Assembly: GCA_021200315.1 (NCBI GenBank)
Contig: JAJQGU010000021.1
Location: forward strand, 1-43,008
Source of the DNA: Akkermansiaceae bacterium
Lineage (GTDB): Bacteria > Verrucomicrobiota > Verrucomicrobiia > Verrucomicrobiales > Akkermansiaceae
Direction of reading: 5' to 3'
Length of the DNA: 43,008 nucleotides
Positions within the stretch are counted from its first letter, which is position 1. Each line of letters opens with the position of its first letter. Below the pieces are notes generated by a model that searched no databases, was not told where the DNA came from, and saw nothing but the letters and a program-made list of their open reading frames with translations. Of the stretch, positions 36,714 to 43,008 are shown one piece after another. Both the position numbers and the translations under genes were made by a program.

Positions 36714-38000
36714 TCAGGCGGACTTCAAGCAAGACTCGACGAGGGACACGCTCCGTTCCGTCGCGCCGGAATGAATTCGCAGCGCATTGAAAGCCCGCCC
36801 GGCCATCTCGGCGGCTTCATCTTCATGATCAAACAGATAACGGATATTTTCAGCCAAATCCGCCGTGGAACATTGCACAATGCCTTCGTGTTTCAGAAGA
36901 AGGCTGATGAGATCCTCAAAATTACTCATGTCCGGCCCCACGATCACAGGAACGCCCGCAGCAATGGCCTCCACAGGGTTTTGCCCGCCGACAGCCAGAA
37001 AACTCTTGCCGATCACAGCCACGGAGGCCAATGCAGTCCACTCACGCAATTCGCCCGTCGTGTCAACGATGTAACAGACATCATCTCCCACCGATTCGGG
37101 CTCTTCGCCCCGACTGCGGAGAATACAGCGGAAACCCGCCGCCGTCAATTCGCGAACGACCTCATCCCTGCGTTCGGCGTGCCGAGGGACGATGAGAGGG
37201 AACGCGCCCGCCCGGCGGGCGGCCTCGGCGATGATGAGCTCCTCCCCCTTGTGGGTACTCGCCGCCAACACAATGGGACGTCCCGCCGAAAGGGGGGCGA
37301 GAATGGCACGGAAATCCGAACGCACCGCCATTTTTTCGCCCTGGAGCACATCGAACTTAATGCTTCCTGTCAATCGGATTATTTGAGTATCAACGCCTAT
37401 TCGGGCAAAGCGCCCGACGTCGCGCCGGCTCTGCACACCCATGCCTGAAAGTCCTGAAAACAATAAACGAGAGAGTCGGGGAAACCGCGCGTAGCGCCTT
37501 TCAGATCTCGGCGAAAGACGGGCGTTGATCATGACGACGGGCAGAGAGACCCGCCGCGCATAGCGGGAAAAATTGGGCCAGAGCTCAGCCTCCACCAAGA
37601 CGACGCACTTCGGCTGAAAACGGCGCAGACAGCGGCCGGAAAGAAAAGGGAGATCGAGCGGCGCATACAGGACGCGCAAATGAGGGAGACCGGCATGACG
37701 CGCCACCTCATGTCCGGTGGATGTGGAGGTGGCCAGCGCCACGCCCTCCTCGGGGTGACATTTGCGCCATTCGCGAATGAACTTCAAAGCCAGCATCACT
37801 TCCCCCACACTCACCGCATGGACATAGATTCCCCCCTTCGGCTCTTCCTCCTCCGAGCGGTGATACACGCCGAACCGCTCAAGCAGCCCCGTGCCGACGC
37901 CGCCCCTCCGCTTCATCTTGATGAGATACGAAGGCAGCGCCAACAGCAGGAATAAAGGAAAGAACAGATTATAGACAAAGAGAAAAAACAATCGTCTCAT
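36714..38000 (-). CDS. waaA: 3-deoxy-D-manno-octulosonic acid (Kdo) transferase
   Basis: A 428-residue GT30 enzyme that adds Kdo to lipid A precursors at the inner membrane, evidence for an LPS-type outer membrane. An N-terminal membrane anchor (RRLFFLFVYNLFFPLFLLL) is followed by HAVSVGEVMLAL (family catalytic-Glu segment), LVEAELWPNF, and the C-terminal GT-B donor site with ASTHKGEE and GGQNPVEAIAAGVPVIVGPDMSNF. The start is ATG at 38000, overlapping the rsmD stop as ATGA; the longer frame upstream is the rsmD shadow. Confidence 0.93.
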   Translation of the reverse strand: MRRLFFLFVYNLFFPLFLLLALPSYLIKMKRRGGVGTGLLERFGVYHRSEEEEPKGGIYVHAVSVGEVMLALKFIREWRKCHPEEGVALATSTSTGHEVARHAGLPHLRVLYAPLDLPFLSGRCLRRFQPKCVVLVEAELWPNFSRYARRVSLPVVMINARLSPRSERRYARFPRLSRLLFSGLSGMGVQSRRDVGRFARIGVDTQIIRLTGSIKFDVLQGEKMAVRSDFRAILAPLSAGRPIVLAASTHKGEELIIAEAARRAGAFPLIVPRHAERRDEVVRELTAAGFRCILRSRGEEPESVGDDVCYIVDTTGELREWTALASVAVIGKSFLAVGGQNPVEAIAAGVPVIVGPDMSNFEDLISLLLKHEGIVQCSTADLAENIRYLFDHEDEAAEMAGRAFNALRIHSGATERSVSLVESCLKSA

Positions 38001-38560
38001 GACGGCACCGTGTAAAAGAGAAGGACGTTTTTCCCATACTGCCGACGCGCTGAAAGCCGCCACGGAAGGGGCGGCGTTCCCATATGTGCAGCCGCTCCAT
38101 AGCCGGCCTGAGCTTCGGCAACAAAAAAACCGCCAGGCGCCAGCATCTCATGCAGGCGGCTCATCAGCAACTCGGAGATAAAATCTCGGTCTCCCAACGC
38201 CTTGCAATACGGGGGATCCGCCAAGATAAGATCGTAGACACCCCGGTCGCGCTTCACAAACCGCAGGCAATCGCATACAGAGACAGAGCCGCCCGACAGC
38301 CCCGAGGCTCTCAAATTCTCCTCGGCTACACGGCATGCGGCACAGGAACTGTCCACCATTCTGGCTCTTGAAGCCCCCCGACTCAAGGCTTCAAGAGCCA
38401 AGGCGCCCGATCCGCAAAACAAATCCAACACGATTCCTCCCGCCACCCGCGCACGCAATATGGAAAACAAAGCTTCGCGCACCCGATCCGTCGTAGGGCG
38501 GACTTCGCCTCTCGGCACACGCAACGACAGACCGCCCGCCTGCCCGGCAATGATTCTCAT
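37997..38560 (-). CDS. rsmD: 16S rRNA (guanine-N2) methyltransferase RsmD
   Basis: A 187-residue SAM methyltransferase that makes m2G966 in 16S rRNA. It shows the N-terminal MRIIAGQAGG, the family VRPTTDRVREALFSIL, SAM motif LDLFCGSGALALEAL, and the catalytic DPPY in LILADPPYCKALG. ATG at 38560 matches the typical MRIIxG start; the open frame upstream lacks similarity. It shares ATGA with waaA. It lies 79 bases downstream of the secreted protein gene on the same strand. Confidence 0.94.
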   Translation of the reverse strand: MRIIAGQAGGLSLRVPRGEVRPTTDRVREALFSILRARVAGGIVLDLFCGSGALALEALSRGASRARMVDSSCAACRVAEENLRASGLSGGSVSVCDCLRFVKRDRGVYDLILADPPYCKALGDRDFISELLMSRLHEMLAPGGFFVAEAQAGYGAAAHMGTPPLPWRLSARRQYGKNVLLFYTVPS

Positions 38561-38638
38561 ATCACGGACTCCCCAAGGGAGAACTCTTTGCCACACATCG
38601 GCGAACCGCCGCCGATGTGTGAGCATAAGCAAATCCCG

Positions 38639-39409
38639 TTACTTCTTTCCGGTGCCTCCGATGGGTGTCACCTTTGCGGTATTCGGCGAAAAGCGCAGCA
38701 CATAAGCCCCTTTTGCAATCTGTGCGCCGGAAGAGACGAGCCTTTCGTCGAAATTATAAAAGACGTATATAGATTTCCCGTCAGGAGATTTTGCAAATAC
38801 GATCGCTTCCTGGAGCTTAGTGAGGCCGTCACTTTTTTCCAGACGCCACTCATGCCCTTTCATCGCGCCGTAGACGCACTTGTCATTGCGATCAATGGGA
38901 GCTTGGAGCGTCAGAGTGCCGTTGGGAGAAATCCACACATTATTTTTAGCATCGTACTGCAAGGCAGAAAGTGTGAGAGGCATGGTCTGGCGGGTCTGGG
39001 GATCCACCGTAGCAGAATTGACCATCCAGACATCTTCCTGCCCTTCGGGATTCAGCCCAATGGCCACCACTTCCTTTTCAATCAACTGGGTGTTGCCCCA
39101 GATACTGAGATATTCCTCGTACTCCTTCCTGCTGTCCCACAGACGCTCGTCATAATCCAACGGCATCTCTTGTTTGCGCGCCTCCAGCAATTCCCGGCGT
39201 TCTTTTTCGGACAGCTCGGCGTATTTTTTGTCGACCTTCTCCAAATAGGGCCTGATCGCTTCATCGAGTTTCGGCTGGATGACACGCCCAGGTATCAAAG
39301 AACCTACAGGCAGATAGTCCGCCATGACACCGGGTTTGGAATCAGCCGATGCCGGACAAATCAGCGCGGCCGCCGTCAGAGATACAAGAACTGGAAAACT
39401 AGCTTTCAT
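38639..39409 (-). CDS. Secreted protein of unknown function
   Basis: A 256-residue protein with a clear signal peptide (MKASFPVLVSLTAAALICPASA). The mature part starts with a helical, charged stretch (about 45-100, with KKYAELSEKERRELLEARKQ) and continues as a beta-like region with FYNFDERLVSSGA and VLRFSPNTAKVTPIGG. No cysteine remains in the mature part apart from one near CVYGAMKG. I recognise no family. ATG at 39409 is chosen for the signal peptide; an upstream Met (39436) would spoil it. It is divergent from the lipoprotein gene at 39480. Confidence 0.7.
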   Translation of the reverse strand: MKASFPVLVSLTAAALICPASADSKPGVMADYLPVGSLIPGRVIQPKLDEAIRPYLEKVDKKYAELSEKERRELLEARKQEMPLDYDERLWDSRKEYEEYLSIWGNTQLIEKEVVAIGLNPEGQEDVWMVNSATVDPQTRQTMPLTLSALQYDAKNNVWISPNGTLTLQAPIDRNDKCVYGAMKGHEWRLEKSDGLTKLQEAIVFAKSPDGKSIYVFYNFDERLVSSGAQIAKGAYVLRFSPNTAKVTPIGGTGKK

Positions 39410-39444
39410 GTCAGTGGGCTTTATTCTAAAGACCAAATATCACC

Positions 39445-39473
39445 TTGGCAAGTCGGAAATCGCGTGATACTGT
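39445..39473 (+). promoter_or_regulatory. Candidate promoter of the lipoprotein gene
   Basis: -35 TTGGCA (39445-39450), 17-base spacer, -10 TACTGT (39468-39473). The -10 box ends six bases before the ATG at 39480, so the transcript would have almost no leader. Confidence 0.45.
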
Positions 39474-39479
39474 CATGCG

Positions 39480-39935
39480 ATGAATATTTGCCCATGTTTT
39501 CTGGCCGCCGGAACCATGACCATACTGACAGCCTGCTCCTCTGTCACACCCACCGAACGCATCGCGGCCAACCCCGCCGTCTTCCGTTCTCTTACGCCCC
39601 AGCAGCAATCGCTTGTCAGAAACGGAGAAATTGCTGAAGGCATGTCGCCCCAAGCGGTCTTCCTTGCCTGGGGCTATCCGGAGAACGCTCCCTACCATGG
39701 AGAAAAGGGCGGCAAAAAATATACAAAATGGGTGTACAGCCGGCTGAAACCGATCTATAACCCGATGCCTGCCATGTGGTACGGCTCCTACTGGGGCACC
39801 CGGGGTTGGTATGGCGGAGGCTCCTGGTGGGGCAACGATATTACCTATATTCCCGAGAATACGGCATACGTGCTGTTTGAAAACGGAAAAGTGACCAGTT
39901 GGGAGGCAAAAAATAAAAATCCATCGGAGGATTAG
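39480..39935 (+). CDS. Putative lipoprotein with BamE/OmlA-like segment
   Basis: A 151-residue protein. An N-terminal signal with lipobox LTAC (Cys at about 19) predicts lipidation. The segment SLVRNGEIAEGMSPQAVFLAWGYP resembles the helical part of SmpA/BamE-type small outer-membrane proteins, in which a similar GMSxxxVxxxxGxP is common. The rest is rich in Trp, Tyr and Gly (MWYGSYWGTRGWYGGGSWWG). It may help outer-membrane assembly or be a structural lipoprotein; function not shown. It has its own near-leaderless promoter; a second lipoprotein follows 65 bases downstream. Confidence 0.68.
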   Translation: MNICPCFLAAGTMTILTACSSVTPTERIAANPAVFRSLTPQQQSLVRNGEIAEGMSPQAVFLAWGYPENAPYHGEKGGKKYTKWVYSRLKPIYNPMPAMWYGSYWGTRGWYGGGSWWGNDITYIPENTAYVLFENGKVTSWEAKNKNPSED

Positions 39936-40000
39936 TACACAAAAATCCCTTTACAGTGCGCCTTACATATGGTTTACTGAAACAAGTTACATCAATCATC

Positions 40001-40492
40001 ATGAAGATCAAATATATGCTTCAATTGTCCGTTCTGTCTGCAGCTCTGGGCGTTTGCTCCTGCAACAACTTGAACCGATACGACCGCGTGAACGCCAACC
40101 AGGTCGGCACGGTGACGGAGGATCTGCCCGCCACCGTGACCGCCGTGGAAGCATGCACCATCGAGACATCATCCTCCACCCGGAACCTTGGTACAGTCAT
40201 TGGAGCCGCCGTGGGAGCAGGAAGCGGCTCCCTGCTCGGCAGAGGCAAGGGAAGGGCTGTCTCCACGGTAGGTTTCGGCCTCGTGGGAGCGCTCGCGGGC
40301 CGGGCGATCACGGACGCGGCCGGTAACGAAAAGGGACAGCGCATCACGGTGACCACCGAAACAAAGCCGGCAAGAACCTATACCGTCACCCAGCCGGTCT
40401 ACAAGAATTATGGTGAGATCTACGTCAACCAGCACGGCGTCCTGCGCCTCGGGGGCAACAACACCAGCGCCTTCATTCCCGACGGCTTCTAG
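40001..40492 (+). CDS. Glycine-zipper lipoprotein
   Basis: A 163-residue protein with a lipobox-like signal (LSVLSAALGVCSC) followed by a mature domain. The segment NLGTVIGAAVGAGSGSLLG, then TVGFGLVGALAGRAI, is a glycine-zipper pair like that of SlyB/17-kDa surface antigens, which span or associate with the outer membrane. The C-terminal part (GQRITVTTETKPARTYTVTQP) resembles the beta end of the same family. ATG at 40001 is chosen for the signal; ORF start 39956 is less likely. Probably an outer-membrane lipoprotein of unknown role. Confidence 0.75.
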   Translation: MKIKYMLQLSVLSAALGVCSCNNLNRYDRVNANQVGTVTEDLPATVTAVEACTIETSSSTRNLGTVIGAAVGAGSGSLLGRGKGRAVSTVGFGLVGALAGRAITDAAGNEKGQRITVTTETKPARTYTVTQPVYKNYGEIYVNQHGVLRLGGNNTSAFIPDGF

Positions 40493-40550
40493 TACTGATT
40501 TCATCTCTATCCCTCCCCCTTCACCGGGCCATAATCTCCTTCTCGTGCAC

Positions 40551-40573
40551 AGAGCGGGGCTTATGGCTCTTTT
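40551..40573 (+). terminator. Weak terminator after the glycine-zipper lipoprotein gene
   Basis: A five-base stem (agagc and gctct) with a 10-base loop and four T. Short, but placed about 60 bases after the stop. Confidence 0.25.
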
Positions 40574-40706
40574 GTGATTGGGCGCATCTTTTTTCTCTCT
40601 TCGTCTCCGGTATCAAATGGCGCTCCATTTCCATGCAATGGCAAAAGAGCGCATGGCGTCTCCCTCGGAGCAGCCACCTTTTCCAAAGGTACGGTAAGTC
40701 TTCCGC

Positions 40707-41537
40707 GTGAATACGAATCAAAGAAACAAACCTTGGTGGCTTCTCTTTCATCTTTTGGGGCTCGACGCGCCCCTAGCGGCATTGGCCTGGGCGCTTGTCT
40801 ACGTCCATGTCTTTTCTATTATCGACATTCCCAACGAGCCCATTTTCCTGCTTTGCATCGCTGTATGGGTGTTTCTGCTGATTACCCGGCTCATTGATAT
40901 TTCCATCCGCAAAGACATCCCGGCCATCAGCTGGAAAGCTTCCTTTTTCCATGCGCACCTGTTTCCCTTGTGCCTGCTCCTCCTTTGCGCGCTCCTCGCA
41001 ATTTTTTGGATGTCATTCTTTTATGTAGGGCGCTACTTTCTTTCCCTGATTCTTCCGCCTTTCCTGCTCTGGCTCTTCTCCGTCTCCCTGCCCTGCATGT
41101 GGCGGCATTTCAGCAACGCACAAATTCTTCTGCAATCGTGGGCCTTTGCCCTCTCCTGCTCGGCGCCCGCGTGGTTCTGCCTGATCTACCAATCCCCTGC
41201 CGGAATGCTCTCCTTCCCGCCGACTCTCGCCCTTACTGTGTTGATTTTCCTCTTCCTGCTGGGCAGAAGGGACAGCGGCAGAGAACTGAACGAGCGGTGC
41301 GCTTTTCTTCACGCTGCTCTGCCCATCGGCATTTTCCTTCTTCTGATTTACTGCATAGCCGCCGCCTGGCTCGCAGGAGCCTCTGAGAAGCCTTTCTATT
41401 ATGCCATCGCCATGGGCGCCGCTTTTCTGCAAATCCTCGATCGCCTGCGTCTTTTATTGCCCATGGCTCTCATCACCACTCTCGGATGGCTTCTGATCGC
41501 CCTGCCCGCCTTCTTTTCCCATCTCTTCTTCATCTGA
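40707..41537 (+). CDS. Polytopic membrane protein of unknown function
   Basis: A 276-residue protein with about eight hydrophobic segments and few charges, starting MNTNQRNKPWWLLFHLLG. I recognise no family; the size and helix number resemble UbiA-like prenyltransferases, but the Asp-rich motifs of that family are not seen. Codon use fits its neighbours. It is followed by a gap of about 370 bases to the RRM gene, which is on the other strand. Confidence 0.6.
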   Translation: MNTNQRNKPWWLLFHLLGLDAPLAALAWALVYVHVFSIIDIPNEPIFLLCIAVWVFLLITRLIDISIRKDIPAISWKASFFHAHLFPLCLLLLCALLAIFWMSFFYVGRYFLSLILPPFLLWLFSVSLPCMWRHFSNAQILLQSWAFALSCSAPAWFCLIYQSPAGMLSFPPTLALTVLIFLFLLGRRDSGRELNERCAFLHAALPIGIFLLLIYCIAAAWLAGASEKPFYYAIAMGAAFLQILDRLRLLLPMALITTLGWLLIALPAFFSHLFFI

Positions 41538-41848
41538 GAGCATAAGACTCTTAACAGAGCCATCACATTCCCACCGGATAATCCTTCCTCATCCGGCGAC
41601 ACGTGCGGCCAATCCTCGGCTTTCCATGATACTCAGCCCCGAACTTCCTCAGCCGCCGGAAGGCATTTCCCGGCTCACAAGCGCTCTCCGGAGGAAGCGC
41701 GATTTATCGCCACACCCGAAGAGATAAAAGCAGCCGGCCTGAAATATTCCCCGCAAAAACGGGAGACAGTCCGCCCAATAGGAATCAAGCGGCATCAAAA
41801 AGACGCCCCGGCTTGCTCTTTTGGGAAAAAGGTGTTATGGAACTACAG
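41538..41848. other. Gap between the membrane protein and the RRM gene terminator
   Basis: About 310 bases with no gene, tRNA or repeat that I can support. A few short frames exist but carry no motif. The region is convergent: both flanking genes point into it. Confidence 0.5.
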
Positions 41849-41883
41849 AAAATCGGCTGTCTCCTATTGCGGAGAACAGCCGA
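41849..41883 (-). terminator. Rho-independent terminator of the RRM gene
   Basis: A stem of tcggctgt with acagccga, extended by ctcc and ggag, around a short loop (plus-strand 41853-41883). On the minus strand it is followed by TTTT (41852-41849). It lies 26 bases after the stop codon at 41909. Confidence 0.65.
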
Positions 41884-41908
41884 CGCAAAAAGCCCTCCCA
41901 TCGGAGAA

Positions 41909-42535
41909 TCAGCCTTCTCTTCCGGAAGACGCTCCGGACGCAGGAGATTGAATCAATGGTTCCTTCTTCTCTTCAAGACCCGCGGCGTTTTGACCCCGCT
42001 CCTCATGCTCATGTTCCTGCCGTTCGTTGGCGGCGCTGACCATCATCTCCCGACCCATGAAAGGCTGACCGTGCAGCACCTCCACGCAGCGGGCGGCATC
42101 GGCCAATTCGTACATCTCCACAAAGCCGTAGCCTTTGGATTTATGGGTGCGGGGGTTATAGATGATTTCCACGCTGCGCACGCGGCCAAAGCCCTTGAAG
42201 AGATCCTGAATGTCATTCTCGGAAGCCTCGTAAGAAAGATTACCAATGTAGAGCCTTGGCGCATTGGTGGGCATTTTGGAAAACGAGACGCTGCGCTCCT
42301 TGGGCTGATTCATGCGGGCATTGCGAACAGTCACCTTGGGTTCCAAACGCTTCCTCGGTTTGACCGGTTTGTACAGCCCTATGACCTTCAGAATTTTTTG
42401 CCAAAACGTCAATTTGACGGGCGCTTTCTCCGGACGAGGCATGCGATGACGATCTCCCCGTCGCTGATAGTTTCTGTTGTAGGTGCGGCGACGAGACCCC
42501 TGTCCTTGTCGCCCTTGAGTGTGATGTTGAGACAT
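41909..42535 (-). CDS. RNA-binding protein with one RRM domain
   Basis: A 208-residue protein. One RNA-recognition motif occupies about 93-170: RNP2 is LYIGNL and RNP1 is KGYGFVEM. The N-terminal 90 residues are basic and Arg/Gln/Gly-rich (QGRQGQGSRRRTYNRNY), the C-terminus acidic then low-complexity. RRM proteins of this bacterial type bind single-stranded RNA and are often cold-induced; the target is unknown. Start MSQHHTQG at 42535. No neighbour suggests a specific role. Confidence 0.88.
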   Translation of the reverse strand: MSQHHTQGRQGQGSRRRTYNRNYQRRGDRHRMPRPEKAPVKLTFWQKILKVIGLYKPVKPRKRLEPKVTVRNARMNQPKERSVSFSKMPTNAPRLYIGNLSYEASENDIQDLFKGFGRVRSVEIIYNPRTHKSKGYGFVEMYELADAARCVEVLHGQPFMGREMMVSAANERQEHEHEERGQNAAGLEEKKEPLIQSPASGASSGREG

Positions 42536-42844
42536 ATCGTTGTCGTATCTATCTGATTTTTCTTATAAATTCCCGGTTCCGGCCACCATGCGGCCGGATA
42601 GCGAGGCCAACCGAGAGAGTTGCCTGACAGAGCATGGCATGCAGCAATAGCCACACCAAAATGCCACAAATCGAAGCGGCATTATCCTATCCATTATTTT
42701 TCGTTTGACAAGCGCTCTTCCTGTCATGAGAGCGGAAAACCGACGCCAAACATTCCGCCACACTTTTCCCTCCGCTATTCTCCGCGGGGAGGCAAAAGCG
42801 AGAGCATTTTTCACGCTCACATCTGCACTCGCCTCCCCGAAAAT
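42536..42844. other. Region between the RRM gene and tRNA-Lys
   Basis: About 310 bases. A palindromic hairpin with six-base arms (ccggcc and ggccgg, 42579-42597) lies 44 bases upstream of the RRM start and could end the tRNA transcript. No T-run follows and no other gene is supported. The open frame at 42563-42904 overlaps the tRNA and is rejected. Confidence 0.4.
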
Positions 42845-42920
42845 GGTACCCCGTGAAGGGCTCGAACCTTCGACAAACTGATTAAGAGTCAGCTGCTCTA
42901 CCAACTGAGCTAACGAGGCA
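42845..42920 (-). tRNA. tRNA-Lys (anticodon CTT)
   Basis: A 76-base cloverleaf including an encoded CCA end. The acceptor arm pairs GCCTCGT with ACGGGGT (two G-T pairs), the D arm contains AGCTCAGTTGGTAGAGC, the anticodon loop is CTCTTAA (anticodon CTT), and the T arm GGTTCGAGCC. It is the first of two copies transcribed in the minus direction. Confidence 0.95.
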
Positions 42921-42954
42921 CTGGAAATCAGGGCACCGCAGCCGCCGGCGGACT

Positions 42955-43008
42955 GGTACCCCGTGAAGGGCTCGAACCTTCGACAAACTGATTAAGAGTC
43001 AGCTGCTC
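42955..43008 (-). tRNA. Second tRNA-Lys (CTT), cut by the window end
   Basis: The 54 bases from the CCA end through the anticodon arm into the D arm are identical to the copy at 42845-42898. The 5' part lies beyond the window. The two genes are separated by 34 bases (42921-42954), so they probably form one tandem transcript. Confidence 0.93.

Noticed and set aside
36293..36790. Plus-strand frame of 165 residues between the glycosyltransferase and waaA
   Set aside because: No recognisable motif, basic low-complexity end, and it runs into waaA antisense.
42563..42904. Minus-strand frame of 113 residues
   Set aside because: It overlaps the tRNA-Lys gene and has no motif; the tRNA is certain.

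Overview
The window is a 43 kb chromosomal segment of a Gram-negative, probably anaerobic or facultatively anaerobic bacterium. The best fit is the Verrucomicrobia (Akkermansia-like) or a close PVC-group relative. This rests on an mcsA-mcsB-clpC cluster in an organism that also makes LPS (Kdo transferase), GDP-fucose and UDP-xylose precursors, an oxygen-sensitive class III ribonucleotide reductase, a menaquinone methyltransferase, and a secreted clan-D-like glycosidase of a type I associate with mucin/glycan degraders. The taxonomy is inference; no database was searched.

Layout. (1) 0-15 kb is very GC-rich and almost all on the minus strand: the C-terminal tail of a possible plus-strand gene and its terminator; mcsA-mcsB-clpC; an ECF-type sigma factor overlapping an ATP-grasp-like gene; a CoaC-type flavoprotein; NAD-dependent DNA ligase with an internal tandem repeat; a small hypothetical gene; a low-GC islet (10.3-11.75 kb) with a GIY-YIG/DUF4357 gene and a frameshifted DUF4357 remnant; a MATE exporter overlapping menG/ubiE; and tpiA. 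(2) From about 15.2 kb the base composition drops clearly. There follow a rhomboid protease, a fused rpiB-glyA gene, a TatD-family gene, a UDP-xylose synthase plus an FAH-family gene on the minus strand, an LplT/PlsC-type lysophospholipid transporter-acyltransferase fusion, two coiled-coil tail-anchored proteins, gatC-gatA, and a dead acyltransferase fragment. (3) 26.6-30.06 kb is a class III ribonucleotide reductase locus on the minus strand. It has a candidate cobalamin riboswitch, nrdD lacking its glycyl-radical end, a separate 58-residue reading frame that carries the glycyl-radical motif, and the radical-SAM activase. (4) 30.3-38.6 kb is a glycan region: gmd-fcl, a secreted glycosidase, a GT32 glycosyltransferase, Kdo transferase and rsmD. 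(5) 38.6-42.6 kb holds small envelope proteins, a polytopic membrane protein and an RRM protein. The window ends in two tandem tRNA-Lys(CTT) genes, the second cut by the edge.

The most interesting items are the split NrdD combined with a possible B12 riboswitch, the RpiB-GlyA fusion, the triplicated segment in LigA, and an McsB homologue that has lost the residues used for catalysis while keeping its operon with mcsA and clpC. I found no CRISPR array, prophage, transposase or rRNA.
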